A DNA stretch of 37,309 nucleotides from ZC4RG35 sp036375695 (lineage in GTDB: Bacteria; Actinomycetota; Acidimicrobiia; Spongiisociales; ZC4RG35), in the NCBI GenBank assembly GCA_036375695.1, contig DASVBU010000032.1, positions 1 to 37,309 of the forward strand. Direction: 5' to 3'. Of this stretch, positions 22,895 to 29,793 are shown piece after piece. The notes beneath the pieces were generated by a model. The model searched no databases and was not told the origin of the DNA. It saw nothing but the letters and a program-made list of their open reading frames with translations. The position numbers and the translations under genes are program-made. Position 1 is the stretch's first letter, and every line of letters starts with the position of its first letter.

Positions 22895-25744
22895 ATGTTC
22901 ACCAGGTCGGCCCCCGCCTACACACCCGATCGGCGACGCCCCTTGACGATCATCCTCGTCCTCGTCGGCGTGGTCTACCTGGTGCTGACCGCCGCCGGGA
23001 CGCTGTGGACCGACTTCCTGTGGTTCGACTCCATGGGCTACGCGTCGGTGTGGGCCAAGAACTGGGGCACGTCCTTGCTGTTGGGCGCCTTCGGTCTGAC
23101 CCTGTCGTTACTGATCTTCTGGTCGACGCTGCTGTTGGCGCAGAGGCTCTCGCCGCGATGGGTTCCTCTCGACCTCATGGACGAGGAGCTGGCGGAGCGA
23201 TTCCGGGAGTGGGTCGAGCCTCGTCTGGAGAAGGTCAGGCTGGTGGTCGCCGTAGTCCTGGCCCTGTTCCTGGGTCTGGCCACGGCGACCTGGAGGGACG
23301 AGACCTTCCTGTTCCTCAACGCGCGGCAGTTCGGGGCCGAGGACCCCATATTCGGCGTCGACCTGGCCTTCTACGTGTTCCAGCTCCCGCTTCTGCGGGT
23401 GGCGATCGACTGGCTCTTCAGCCTCCTGGTGATGGCCTTCATCCTCGCCCTGGTCGCCTTCTACCTGAACGGTGGCCTCCGCTTCGAGCGCCGGAGTGTG
23501 GTCACCACGCGAGGTGCCAAGATCCAGCTCTCGGTGATGCTGGCGCTGATGGCTCTGGTGCGCGCCGTCACCTACTTCCTCGACCGCTACGAGCTGCTCT
23601 TCTCGGATCGCGCCGAGCCCAAGTTCCACGGCCCGGGATTCGCCGACATAACGGCGCGCCTCCCCGCCATCCGGCTCCTGATCGCCATCGCCGTGATCTC
23701 CGCGGTCCTCTTCGTGGTCAACATCTGGAGGCGGGGGTGGACCCTGGTCGCGGTCGCGGCCGGGTCGTGGCTCCTGGTGTCTGTCGTCGGAGGGGCGGTG
23801 TACCCGGCGCTGGTGCAGCGATTCAGCGTCCTCCCCAACCAGCTCGCCAAGGAGATGCCGTACATCTCCCACAACCTCGAAGCCACCCGTGCCGCTTACG
23901 GGATCGACCAGATCGAGGTTCGCAACTTCCGGGCTTCTCCGTCCCTGACGATGGAGGACATCGAGGCCAACCGTCTCACCATCGACAACCTCCGGCTGTG
24001 GAGCGCGGCGGTCCTGCCCCGCACCTACCAGAACTTCCAGGAGCTCGAGCCGTACTACTCGTTGTCCCGGGTCAGCACCGACCGGTACATCGGGGACAAC
24101 GGGCTGCCAGTCCAGGTGATGGTGGCGGTGCGGGAGCTGGAGGAGTTCGATCTGCCCCGGGACGACTGGCAGAACACCCGTCTCTTCTATACGCACGGGT
24201 ACGGGGCGGTGGTCAACCAGGCGAACCGGGTCCAGGCCGACGGCCAGCCGCAGTTCCTGCTCAAGGACGTCCCTCCGGTCGCAGAGCTCCAGTCACTCGA
24301 GCTCGCGGAGCCACGGGTCTACTTCGGCCGCACCTATCAGCCGGGCCGGCCGGTGATCGTCCGCACGGGGGTGCGTGACCAGGAGATCGACATCCCGCTC
24401 CCCACCGGGACCCAGTACAACCAGTACGACGGGCGTGCCGGGGTCGTCATCGACAACATCTGGAAACGGATCGCCTTCGCGTTCCGCTATCGGGACCTCA
24501 ACCTCCTCATCTCGGGTGAGCTGCGGTCCGACAGCCGTGTCCTGGTCGAGCGGAACATCAAAGAGATCGCCGACCAGGTGACGCCATTCCTCTACAGCGA
24601 CGCGGAGCCATATCCGGTGATCCTCGACGGGAGGATCATGTGGGTGGTCGACATGTACACGGCCACCTCGTTCTACCCGTACGCGGAGCCGGTGTCGCAG
24701 CGCGAGGTGAGCCGGCTGGCGGTGGCCTCCCGTCTCCCCACCGGCGTCAACTACGTCCGCAACTCGGTCAAGGCCGTGATCGACGCCTACGACGGGACCC
24801 TCACCTACTACGTGGTCGACGAGACCGACCCGATCATCCGGGCGTGGTCGGCCAACTACCCGGGCCTGTTCCGTCCGTTCGAGTCGATGCCCACGGGTCT
24901 CGTCGAGCACCTCCGTTACCCGCAGGACCTCTTCCGCATCCAGTCGTCCATCTACCTCGAGTACCACGTCACCGACCCCACCGAGTTGTTCCAGGGCAAC
25001 GACGCCTGGTCGATCCCCGCCGACCCGGCGACCATCCGTCGGTCCGGCCCGGACCAGCTCCGGGGCGACCTGCCCGATCAGCCCCTTGCCGAGGTGCTCC
25101 CGTACTACCTGCTCACCAAGCTCCCGGGCGAGGAGGACCTGTCGTATCTCCTCTTGCAGCCCTTCAACCCGAGGGAGCGCCGAAACATGGTGTCGTTCCT
25201 CGTCGCCGACTCCACCCCAGGTCGATATGGCCGCCTCATCGACTTCCGCATGCCCCAGGGAACGCTGGTCGACGGTGTGGGCCAGGTGGGCCAGCGCATC
25301 GAGCAGGACGCCGAGATCGCCGAGCAGCTGAGCCTCTGGGACAACTCCGGATCCACGGTGCTCAAGGGCGACCTGTTGGTGGTGCCGATCGAAGACTCGG
25401 TCGTCTACTTCCAGCCGTTCTATCTCGAGGAGAGGGGAGGGGCGTTCCCCGAGTTCCGGAGGGTGGCAGTGGTCTTCGGCGAAAGGGTCGAATGGGCGGG
25501 CAGCCTCGATGCGGCGCTGCGTCTCGTGTTCGACACCGACGGTGCGGCCCAGCCACCATCCGAGCCCGGGGAGCCGATAGACGGCACCCTCGAAGAGCTG
25601 CTCGACGACCTCGGCGAAGCGTTCGCAGCCGCCGACGCCGCCCTCCGCCGCGGTGACCTGGGCGACTACCAGCGGTGGTTCGAGACGGCCACCCGCATCT
25701 ATGAGGAGATCCAGCGCATCGTCGCCGAAGGAACGGACGCGTGA
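22895..25744 (+). CDS. UPF0182 family large membrane protein
   Basis: A 949-residue protein of UPF0182 (COG1615), a conserved actinobacterial and cyanobacterial family of unknown function (Rv3193c-like). The N-terminal 310 residues hold seven membrane helices, at about 18-40, 55-80, 112-130, 160-190, 208-230, 258-280 and 284-305. WTDFLWFDSMGY after the first helix and GVDLAFYVFQLPLLR are family hallmarks. The large remaining part is predicted to lie outside the membrane, with conserved runs such as RNFRASPSLTMEDIEAN, FFTHGYG-like (LFYTHGYGAVV) and YVRNSVKAVIDAYDG. The C-terminus has an acidic helix pair. Its stop overlaps the next start (GTGA). Confidence 0.93.
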   Translation: MFTRSAPAYTPDRRRPLTIILVLVGVVYLVLTAAGTLWTDFLWFDSMGYASVWAKNWGTSLLLGAFGLTLSLLIFWSTLLLAQRLSPRWVPLDLMDEELAERFREWVEPRLEKVRLVVAVVLALFLGLATATWRDETFLFLNARQFGAEDPIFGVDLAFYVFQLPLLRVAIDWLFSLLVMAFILALVAFYLNGGLRFERRSVVTTRGAKIQLSVMLALMALVRAVTYFLDRYELLFSDRAEPKFHGPGFADITARLPAIRLLIAIAVISAVLFVVNIWRRGWTLVAVAAGSWLLVSVVGGAVYPALVQRFSVLPNQLAKEMPYISHNLEATRAAYGIDQIEVRNFRASPSLTMEDIEANRLTIDNLRLWSAAVLPRTYQNFQELEPYYSLSRVSTDRYIGDNGLPVQVMVAVRELEEFDLPRDDWQNTRLFYTHGYGAVVNQANRVQADGQPQFLLKDVPPVAELQSLELAEPRVYFGRTYQPGRPVIVRTGVRDQEIDIPLPTGTQYNQYDGRAGVVIDNIWKRIAFAFRYRDLNLLISGELRSDSRVLVERNIKEIADQVTPFLYSDAEPYPVILDGRIMWVVDMYTATSFYPYAEPVSQREVSRLAVASRLPTGVNYVRNSVKAVIDAYDGTLTYYVVDETDPIIRAWSANYPGLFRPFESMPTGLVEHLRYPQDLFRIQSSIYLEYHVTDPTELFQGNDAWSIPADPATIRRSGPDQLRGDLPDQPLAEVLPYYLLTKLPGEEDLSYLLLQPFNPRERRNMVSFLVADSTPGRYGRLIDFRMPQGTLVDGVGQVGQRIEQDAEIAEQLSLWDNSGSTVLKGDLLVVPIEDSVVYFQPFYLEERGGAFPEFRRVAVVFGERVEWAGSLDAALRLVFDTDGAAQPPSEPGEPIDGTLEELLDDLGEAFAAADAALRRGDLGDYQRWFETATRIYEEIQRIVAEGTDA

Positions 25745-26109
25745 GGCTGGCGCGGGTCATCTTCCGCGTGGCGGAGATGGACCGCTCGCTGCGGTTCTGG
25801 TCGGAGACGGTGGGCCTTAGGGTGATCTTCGACTCCCCGACGTTCACGTTCCTCGACGCCGGTGGGTGCCAGTTGGTGCTCAACCAGACCGACGAGCCCG
25901 AGGCGCCCGGCGACACCGAGATCGTCTTCGAGGTCGAAGACGTCAGGGAGGCCTACGACCGTCTGGCGGAGCGTGGCGTCCCGTTCGAGGTCGAATTGCG
26001 CAGGGTGACGACGGACGGCGTGCGTGATCTCCTGGCGGCACACTTCCACGATCCCGACGGGAATCTGGCGAGTGTGACCGGCTGGGTCAGGATCGAGGAT
26101 CAGCGGTAG
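25741..26109 (+). CDS. VOC (glyoxalase-like) family protein
   Basis: A 122-residue vicinal oxygen chelate protein with two beta-alpha-beta modules. RVIFRVAEMDRSLRFWSETVGL opens the first and DTEIVFEVEDVREAYDRL the second, and HFHDPDGNLASVTGW gives the usual closing strand with the DPDGN turn. The GTG overlaps the UPF0182 stop, so it is translated in the same transcript. Its 3' end overlaps the convergent IF-1 gene by 10 bp. It is a different subtype from the VOC protein at 22398-22796. No substrate can be assigned. Confidence 0.82.
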   Translation: MRLARVIFRVAEMDRSLRFWSETVGLRVIFDSPTFTFLDAGGCQLVLNQTDEPEAPGDTEIVFEVEDVREAYDRLAERGVPFEVELRRVTTDGVRDLLAAHFHDPDGNLASVTGWVRIEDQR

Positions 26110-26327
26110 CGCCAGACGATGCGACCCCGGGTGGGGTCGTATGTGGACACCTCGACGTCGACGACGTCGCCGGGGAGGACGCGAATGCCACGTCCGCGTC
26201 GCATGCGACCGGACGGCTTGGCGAGCAACTGGAAGCCGCTCTCCAGCTCCACCTCGAAGGTGGAGTCGGGGAGCATCTTCACCACGGTGCCCCGCATCCG
26301 TACGTATTCCTCGGTGTCCTTAGCCAA
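26100..26327 (-). CDS. infA: Translation initiation factor IF-1
   Basis: A 75-residue S1/OB-fold protein matching IF-1, which binds the 30S A site during initiation. Shared features are RGTVVKMLPDSTFEVELE, SGRMRRGRGIRVLPGD (two residues longer than the usual KMRKNYIRILPGD) and the closing YDPTRGRIVWRYR. The usual HISGKMR is KPSGRMR here. The start is TTG with a GGAGAAG 8 nt upstream. The gene is alone rather than in the ribosomal-protein cluster (near rpmJ), so it may be a second or relocated infA. A TAGAGT about 25 nt upstream is a possible -10. Confidence 0.85.
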   Translation of the reverse strand: MAKDTEEYVRMRGTVVKMLPDSTFEVELESGFQLLAKPSGRMRRGRGIRVLPGDVVDVEVSTYDPTRGRIVWRYR

Positions 26328-26472
26328 TGTGCTGCTTCTCCATTCGGATGAGACTCTAAAGGTTACGCGGGCCCTACCAGGACTGGTCCCGGAGCGTCCC
26401 CTACCCCGCTGACTGCGTCCGTGGGCCTCCTTCGCCTCCTCGCATTGTTCGGGGGACGAAGTCCGGGACTCC

Positions 26473-26478
26473 TATCGT
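26473..26478 (+). promoter_or_regulatory. Leaderless-type -10 (TATCGT) of the SulP gene
   Basis: TATCGT ends 8 nt before the ATG at 26487 and supports that start over the upstream in-frame GTG at 26421. The rest of the 159-bp divergent gap shows no further clear signal. Confidence 0.4.
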
Positions 26479-26486
26479 CGCGTCAA

Positions 26487-28163
26487 ATGCCGCGGATGAC
26501 CATCGAAGACAATTCCCGAATCCGCTTCGGTGTCGCCATCCGGGCCGCATTCAAGAGGGGTTACACCGTCGCCGACCTGCGCGCCGACGCCATCGCCGGG
26601 CTGGTCATCGGTGTCGTCGCCCTGCCCCTGTCCATGGCCCTCGCCATCGCCGCCGGCGCCCCGCCCGAGCACGGTCTGTACACGGCGATCGTGGCCGGAA
26701 TGGTGATCGCCCTCACCGGAGGATCCATGCACTCGGTCTCGGGACCGACCGCGGCATTCGTGGTCCTATTGGTCCCCGTCACGACCCGGTACGGGCTCCG
26801 CGGGCTGCTCGTGGCCAGTGTCCTCGCCGGCCTGATCATGCTGTTGATGGGTGGCGCCGGTCTGGGCAAGCTGATCCGGTTCATCCCGCACCCCGTGACC
26901 ACCGGCTTCACCGCCGGGATCGCGGTGGTCATCGCCATCCTCCAACTGGGCGACCTCCTCGGTCTCGGGCGTCTCGAGGGGGAGCGGGTCTGGGAGCGTC
27001 TGGGAGACCTGTTCGCCCGCATCGGCGAGGTGTCGGCCGTCGACCTGGTGATCGGTCTCGTCACCCTCGCCGTCCTCGTCGTTTGGCCCAAGATCACACA
27101 TCGAGTCCCGGGTCCCCTGGTGGGCCTGACCCTGGCGACGCTGCTCGGCCTGGTTCTGACGAACGCGGGCAATGCGCCCGTGACGATCGAGTCGCTGTTC
27201 GGTGGCATTCCCCAGGCGGTGCCCCTTCCGACGCTGCCGTGGGCAGGTGCGGATCTGGGCTGGGACGAGATCGTGGGCCTCCTCCCCACCGCCGCCGCCA
27301 TCGCCCTCCTCGGGGCCATCGAGTCGCTGCTTTGTGCCGTGGTGTCCGACGGCATGACCGGTGGTCGGCACGACTCGGACGCCGAACTGATCGGCCTCGG
27401 CATCGGCAACATCATCGCGCCGTTCTTCGGGGGCTTCGCCGCCACCGGAGCCATCGCCCGCACGGCGACGGCGATCCGCGCCGGTTCGCGCAGCCCTCTG
27501 GCGGTGGTGGTGCACTCGCTCTTCCTGTTGGTGGCGATGCTGGCACTGGCGCCGGTCCTGGGGCGGATCCCCATGGCCGGGATGGCGGCGCTGCTCCTCA
27601 TCGTCGCCTGGAACATGAGCGACTTCGGCCATTTCAAGAGGATCACCCGGATCGCCCCACGCAGCGACGTGGTGGTGATGTTCTCCTGCTTCGCTCTCAC
27701 CGTCCTCTTCGACATGGTGGTGGCGGTGATCACCGGGGTGGTCCTCGCGGCATTCCTGTTCATGCGGCGGATGGTGGAGATCTCCGGTGCTCAGCTGGTT
27801 GGAGGGCCCGAGGGCCACACGGTCGGCGGCCTACCTCCGGGCGTGGTCTTCTACGACGTGGCCGGGCCACTGTTCTTCGGGGCGGCCGAGAAGGCGCTCG
27901 GGGCGTTGTCCGTGGTCGGAGAGGGTGTCCACACGGTGATCATCGACCTCGAGGACGTGCCCGCCGTCGACGCCACCGGCCTGGTCGCGCTCGAATCCAT
28001 CGTGGAGCGGATCAATCGGAGTGGCGCCAAGGTCGTGATCACGGGTGTGCGGCCACAACCCCGCCGCGCCCTGGAGCGAGCCGGGTTCCGGGACGAGCCG
28101 GGCAAGCTGGAGATCACCGACGACGTGGACACCACGATGAACGATCTTCTTGGTTCGTCGTAG
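26487..28163 (+). CDS. SulP (SLC26) family anion transporter with STAS domain
   Basis: A 558-residue inner-membrane transporter for sulfate, bicarbonate or related anions. Hydrophobic helices span about residues 30-440. Family motifs include ALPLSMALAIAAGAPPEHGLYTA in TM1, GPTAAFVVLL in TM3 and the GNIIAPFFGGFAATGAIARTATA signature before TM9. A cytoplasmic STAS domain (about 455-555) has IIDLEDVPAVDATGLVALE, the same fold as anti-anti-sigma factors. Asp replaces the phospho-Ser position of SpoIIAA, as is common in transporters. The start at 26487 is favoured by its -10 spacing. The stop codon overlaps the -10 hexamer of the next gene. Confidence 0.92.
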   Translation: MPRMTIEDNSRIRFGVAIRAAFKRGYTVADLRADAIAGLVIGVVALPLSMALAIAAGAPPEHGLYTAIVAGMVIALTGGSMHSVSGPTAAFVVLLVPVTTRYGLRGLLVASVLAGLIMLLMGGAGLGKLIRFIPHPVTTGFTAGIAVVIAILQLGDLLGLGRLEGERVWERLGDLFARIGEVSAVDLVIGLVTLAVLVVWPKITHRVPGPLVGLTLATLLGLVLTNAGNAPVTIESLFGGIPQAVPLPTLPWAGADLGWDEIVGLLPTAAAIALLGAIESLLCAVVSDGMTGGRHDSDAELIGLGIGNIIAPFFGGFAATGAIARTATAIRAGSRSPLAVVVHSLFLLVAMLALAPVLGRIPMAGMAALLLIVAWNMSDFGHFKRITRIAPRSDVVVMFSCFALTVLFDMVVAVITGVVLAAFLFMRRMVEISGAQLVGGPEGHTVGGLPPGVVFYDVAGPLFFGAAEKALGALSVVGEGVHTVIIDLEDVPAVDATGLVALESIVERINRSGAKVVITGVRPQPRRALERAGFRDEPGKLEITDDVDTTMNDLLGSS

Positions 28164-28166
28164 GCT
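28161..28166 (+). promoter_or_regulatory. Leaderless-type -10 (TAGGCT) of the dioxygenase gene
   Basis: TAGGCT begins with the SulP stop codon and ends 7 nt before the ATG at 28174, so the dioxygenase probably has its own leaderless transcript. Confidence 0.45.
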
Positions 28167-28173
28167 CGGGGGT

Positions 28174-28965
28174 ATGGCCGAGTTCGCCGATGTCAGGATG
28201 CCGGTGCTCTATCTGAGCCACGGCGCCCCTCCGCTCGCCGATGATCCCGTCTGGACGGCCGAACTGGCCCAATGGGCAGGTCGGATGCCCAAGCCTGCGT
28301 CGGTCCTCATGGTCTCCGCTCATTGGGAGAACGACCCGCTCACCGTCTCCGCCACCACGACGGTCCCCCTCTATTACGACTTCTGGGGCTTTCCCCGACG
28401 CTATTACGAGGTGCAGTACCCGGCGCCGGGAGCGCCGGAGCTGGCCCAGGCCGTGGCCCGGCTCGTCGACGGGCCCGACAGCCGCGTCTATCAGGATCCC
28501 ACCCGCGGCCTCGACCATGGCGCCTATGTGCCGCTGATGGAGATGTACCCAGACGCCGACGTCCCGGTCCTCCAGATCTCCATGCCGACGTTGGACCCCA
28601 GGACTCTCTTCGAGCTCGGGCAGAAGCTCGCCCCGCTGCGGGACCAGGGCGTCCTCATCGTGGGCAGCGGATTCACCACGCACAACCTGCGGGAGATGGA
28701 CTGGCACGGTGGGCCACGCGCCGATCCTCCCGGCTGGTCCGTGGAGTTCGACGACTGGTTGAAGCGGGCCCTGGCGGCTCAGGACGTGGACGCGATCCTC
28801 GACTTCCAGAACAAGGCCCCGGCACCGCATATCGCCCATCCGAGGACGGAGCATTTCGCGCCGCTCTTCGTGGCCCTCGGAGCGGTATCGCAGGGCTTCG
28901 ACAGCGCGAACGCCGTGGAGGGCTTCTGGTTCGGCCTCTCCAAGCGCTCGGTCCAGTTCGACTAG
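28174..28965 (+). CDS. Class III extradiol ring-cleavage dioxygenase (LigB/DODA type)
   Basis: A 263-residue non-haem iron(II) or zinc enzyme of the 4,5-DOPA dioxygenase / LigB family. Metal-site and catalytic motifs are present in order: LSHGAPPL (His near residue 16), LMVSAHWE (His near 51), GLDHGAYVPL (catalytic His near 115) and HPRTEHFAPLFVALGA (His/Glu near 225-230). YDFWGFPRRYYEVQYPAPG is strongly typical of the DODA group. Substrates in this group are catecholic or plant-type phenolics; the native one here is unknown. The ATG at 28174 is preferred over an in-frame upstream start at 28150 that would overlap the SulP gene. The 3' end overlaps a convergent small gene by 4 bp. Confidence 0.9.
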   Translation: MAEFADVRMPVLYLSHGAPPLADDPVWTAELAQWAGRMPKPASVLMVSAHWENDPLTVSATTTVPLYYDFWGFPRRYYEVQYPAPGAPELAQAVARLVDGPDSRVYQDPTRGLDHGAYVPLMEMYPDADVPVLQISMPTLDPRTLFELGQKLAPLRDQGVLIVGSGFTTHNLREMDWHGGPRADPPGWSVEFDDWLKRALAAQDVDAILDFQNKAPAPHIAHPRTEHFAPLFVALGAVSQGFDSANAVEGFWFGLSKRSVQFD

Positions 28966-29231
28966 ACGGGCTCCCCGGGGCGATCGTCGTCGGCATCGGA
29001 GACGGGCCCCGGTTCGATGTCCTCGGTCGGCCCCGTGGCGCCCGGCATCTCCTGTGGAGGCTCGGCCGGGATGGTGTCCTCCCGGTCGGGCATCAGGCCA
29101 CGACGCCGCAGCTCTGCCTCGAGCGCGGTGTCCTCGTCCTTGGTGAGCCGGTTCGGCCCTTTCGCCTTGCGGTAGCGTTCGACGAGCTCGTCGTCTTCGA
29201 GGTGGGCGAACGTGGGGATCACTTCGGACAT
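28962..29231 (-). CDS. Small acidic hypothetical protein under a SigB/SigF-type promoter
   Basis: An 89-residue protein that I do not recognise. The first 50 residues are helical and charged (HLEDDELVERYRKAKG, EDTALEAELRRRGLMP). The rest is a disordered acidic, proline-rich tail. There is no signal peptide or membrane segment. The ATG lies 9 nt from a well-formed GTTTTC-N14-GGGTAA promoter, so it is a likely stress-regulon member and near-leaderless. It is divergent from the RsbW-like gene at 29338. Its role is unknown; small charged proteins like this can be stress-response accessory factors. Confidence 0.65.
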   Translation of the reverse strand: MSEVIPTFAHLEDDELVERYRKAKGPNRLTKDEDTALEAELRRRGLMPDREDTIPAEPPQEMPGATGPTEDIEPGPVSDADDDRPGEPV

Positions 29232-29240
29232 GTGGCCGTT

Positions 29241-29266
29241 TTACCCCTCGCCAAAGTGGGGAAAAC
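29241..29266 (-). promoter_or_regulatory. SigB/SigF-type promoter within an inverted repeat
   Basis: On the minus strand GTTTTC (29266-29261) and GGGTAA (29246-29241) are 14 nt apart, matching the SigB/SigF consensus, with the ATG 9 nt further on. The same bases form an inverted repeat (GTTTTaCCCC ... GGGGaAAAC, 29238-29266). The plus strand reads GTTTTA-N14-GGGGAA toward the RsbW-like gene, a weaker match. It could drive divergent transcription or bind a regulator. Confidence 0.6.
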
Positions 29267-29337
29267 ACGGCAAAAAGAAAGGCGAGACCATGCCAGGGAT
29301 CCCGACCTCTTCACCGATACCATGACCGCGTCCGAAC

Positions 29338-29742
29338 ATGCTTCCGATCTTCGTCACCGCCGTCCAAGACTCGACTGGCGTTGACGTGATTCGGAGGCGC
29401 TTTGCTCCGCGGGCGTCCTCTGTCTCCAAGGCACGTCGCGTGGCCGTCGTCGGGATCCACGACCCGGAGCTCGCCTCGAGGGTGGCGATGGTGGTCTCCG
29501 AGTTGGCCACGAACGCGATTCGTCATGCCAAGACCGCATTCCGACTCGAGGTTCGCAACGACTCGGACGGGGTCAGGGTCATCGTCTCCGACTCCGACCC
29601 GTCGCCGCCGCGGATCATGCACGGCATCGGCCCAAAGGAGCCGTCCGGACGCGGTCTGGTGATCGTGGCGGCACTGGCAGACCGATGGGGCTTCCATCCC
29701 GAGGGGCGCGGCAAGTCCGTCTGGGCCGAATTGGACGCCTGA
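29338..29742 (+). CDS. RsbW/SpoIIAB-like GHKL ATPase (anti-sigma / serine kinase type)
   Basis: A 134-residue HATPase_c_2 protein. The N-box is intact: VSELATNAIRHA, with Glu55 (general base), Asn59 (Mg) and His63. The G1-type aspartate (Asp85 in VSDSDPSPP) and the G2 glycine loop SGRGLVIVAALADRWG (103-118) are also present. In the known switch such proteins hold a SigB-type sigma factor, or phosphorylate a STAS antagonist on serine. It lies just upstream of the SpoIIE phosphatase gene and 5 kb from a STAS / sigma operon, so it is a good candidate for their kinase. TACCAT at 29318-29323 is a possible -10. Confidence 0.85.
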   Translation: MLPIFVTAVQDSTGVDVIRRRFAPRASSVSKARRVAVVGIHDPELASRVAMVVSELATNAIRHAKTAFRLEVRNDSDGVRVIVSDSDPSPPRIMHGIGPKEPSGRGLVIVAALADRWGFHPEGRGKSVWAELDA

Positions 29743-29780
29743 GGCCGTTCCCCGGCTACGACTGCCGCGCATCTGAGGCC

Positions 29781-29786
29781 TAGTGT
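29781..29786 (+). promoter_or_regulatory. Leaderless-type -10 (TAGTGT) of the SpoIIE phosphatase gene
   Basis: TAGTGT ends 7 nt before the GTG at 29794 and lies 38 nt after the stop of the RsbW-like gene, so the phosphatase may have its own promoter. Confidence 0.45.
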
Positions 29787-29793
29787 CAGGTCG

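Noticed and set aside
28169..28174. GGGTAT just before the dioxygenase start as a SigB-type -10
   Set aside because: No GTTT lies 14-16 nt upstream, and the transcript would start inside the gene. The TAGGCT at 28161 explains the start better.
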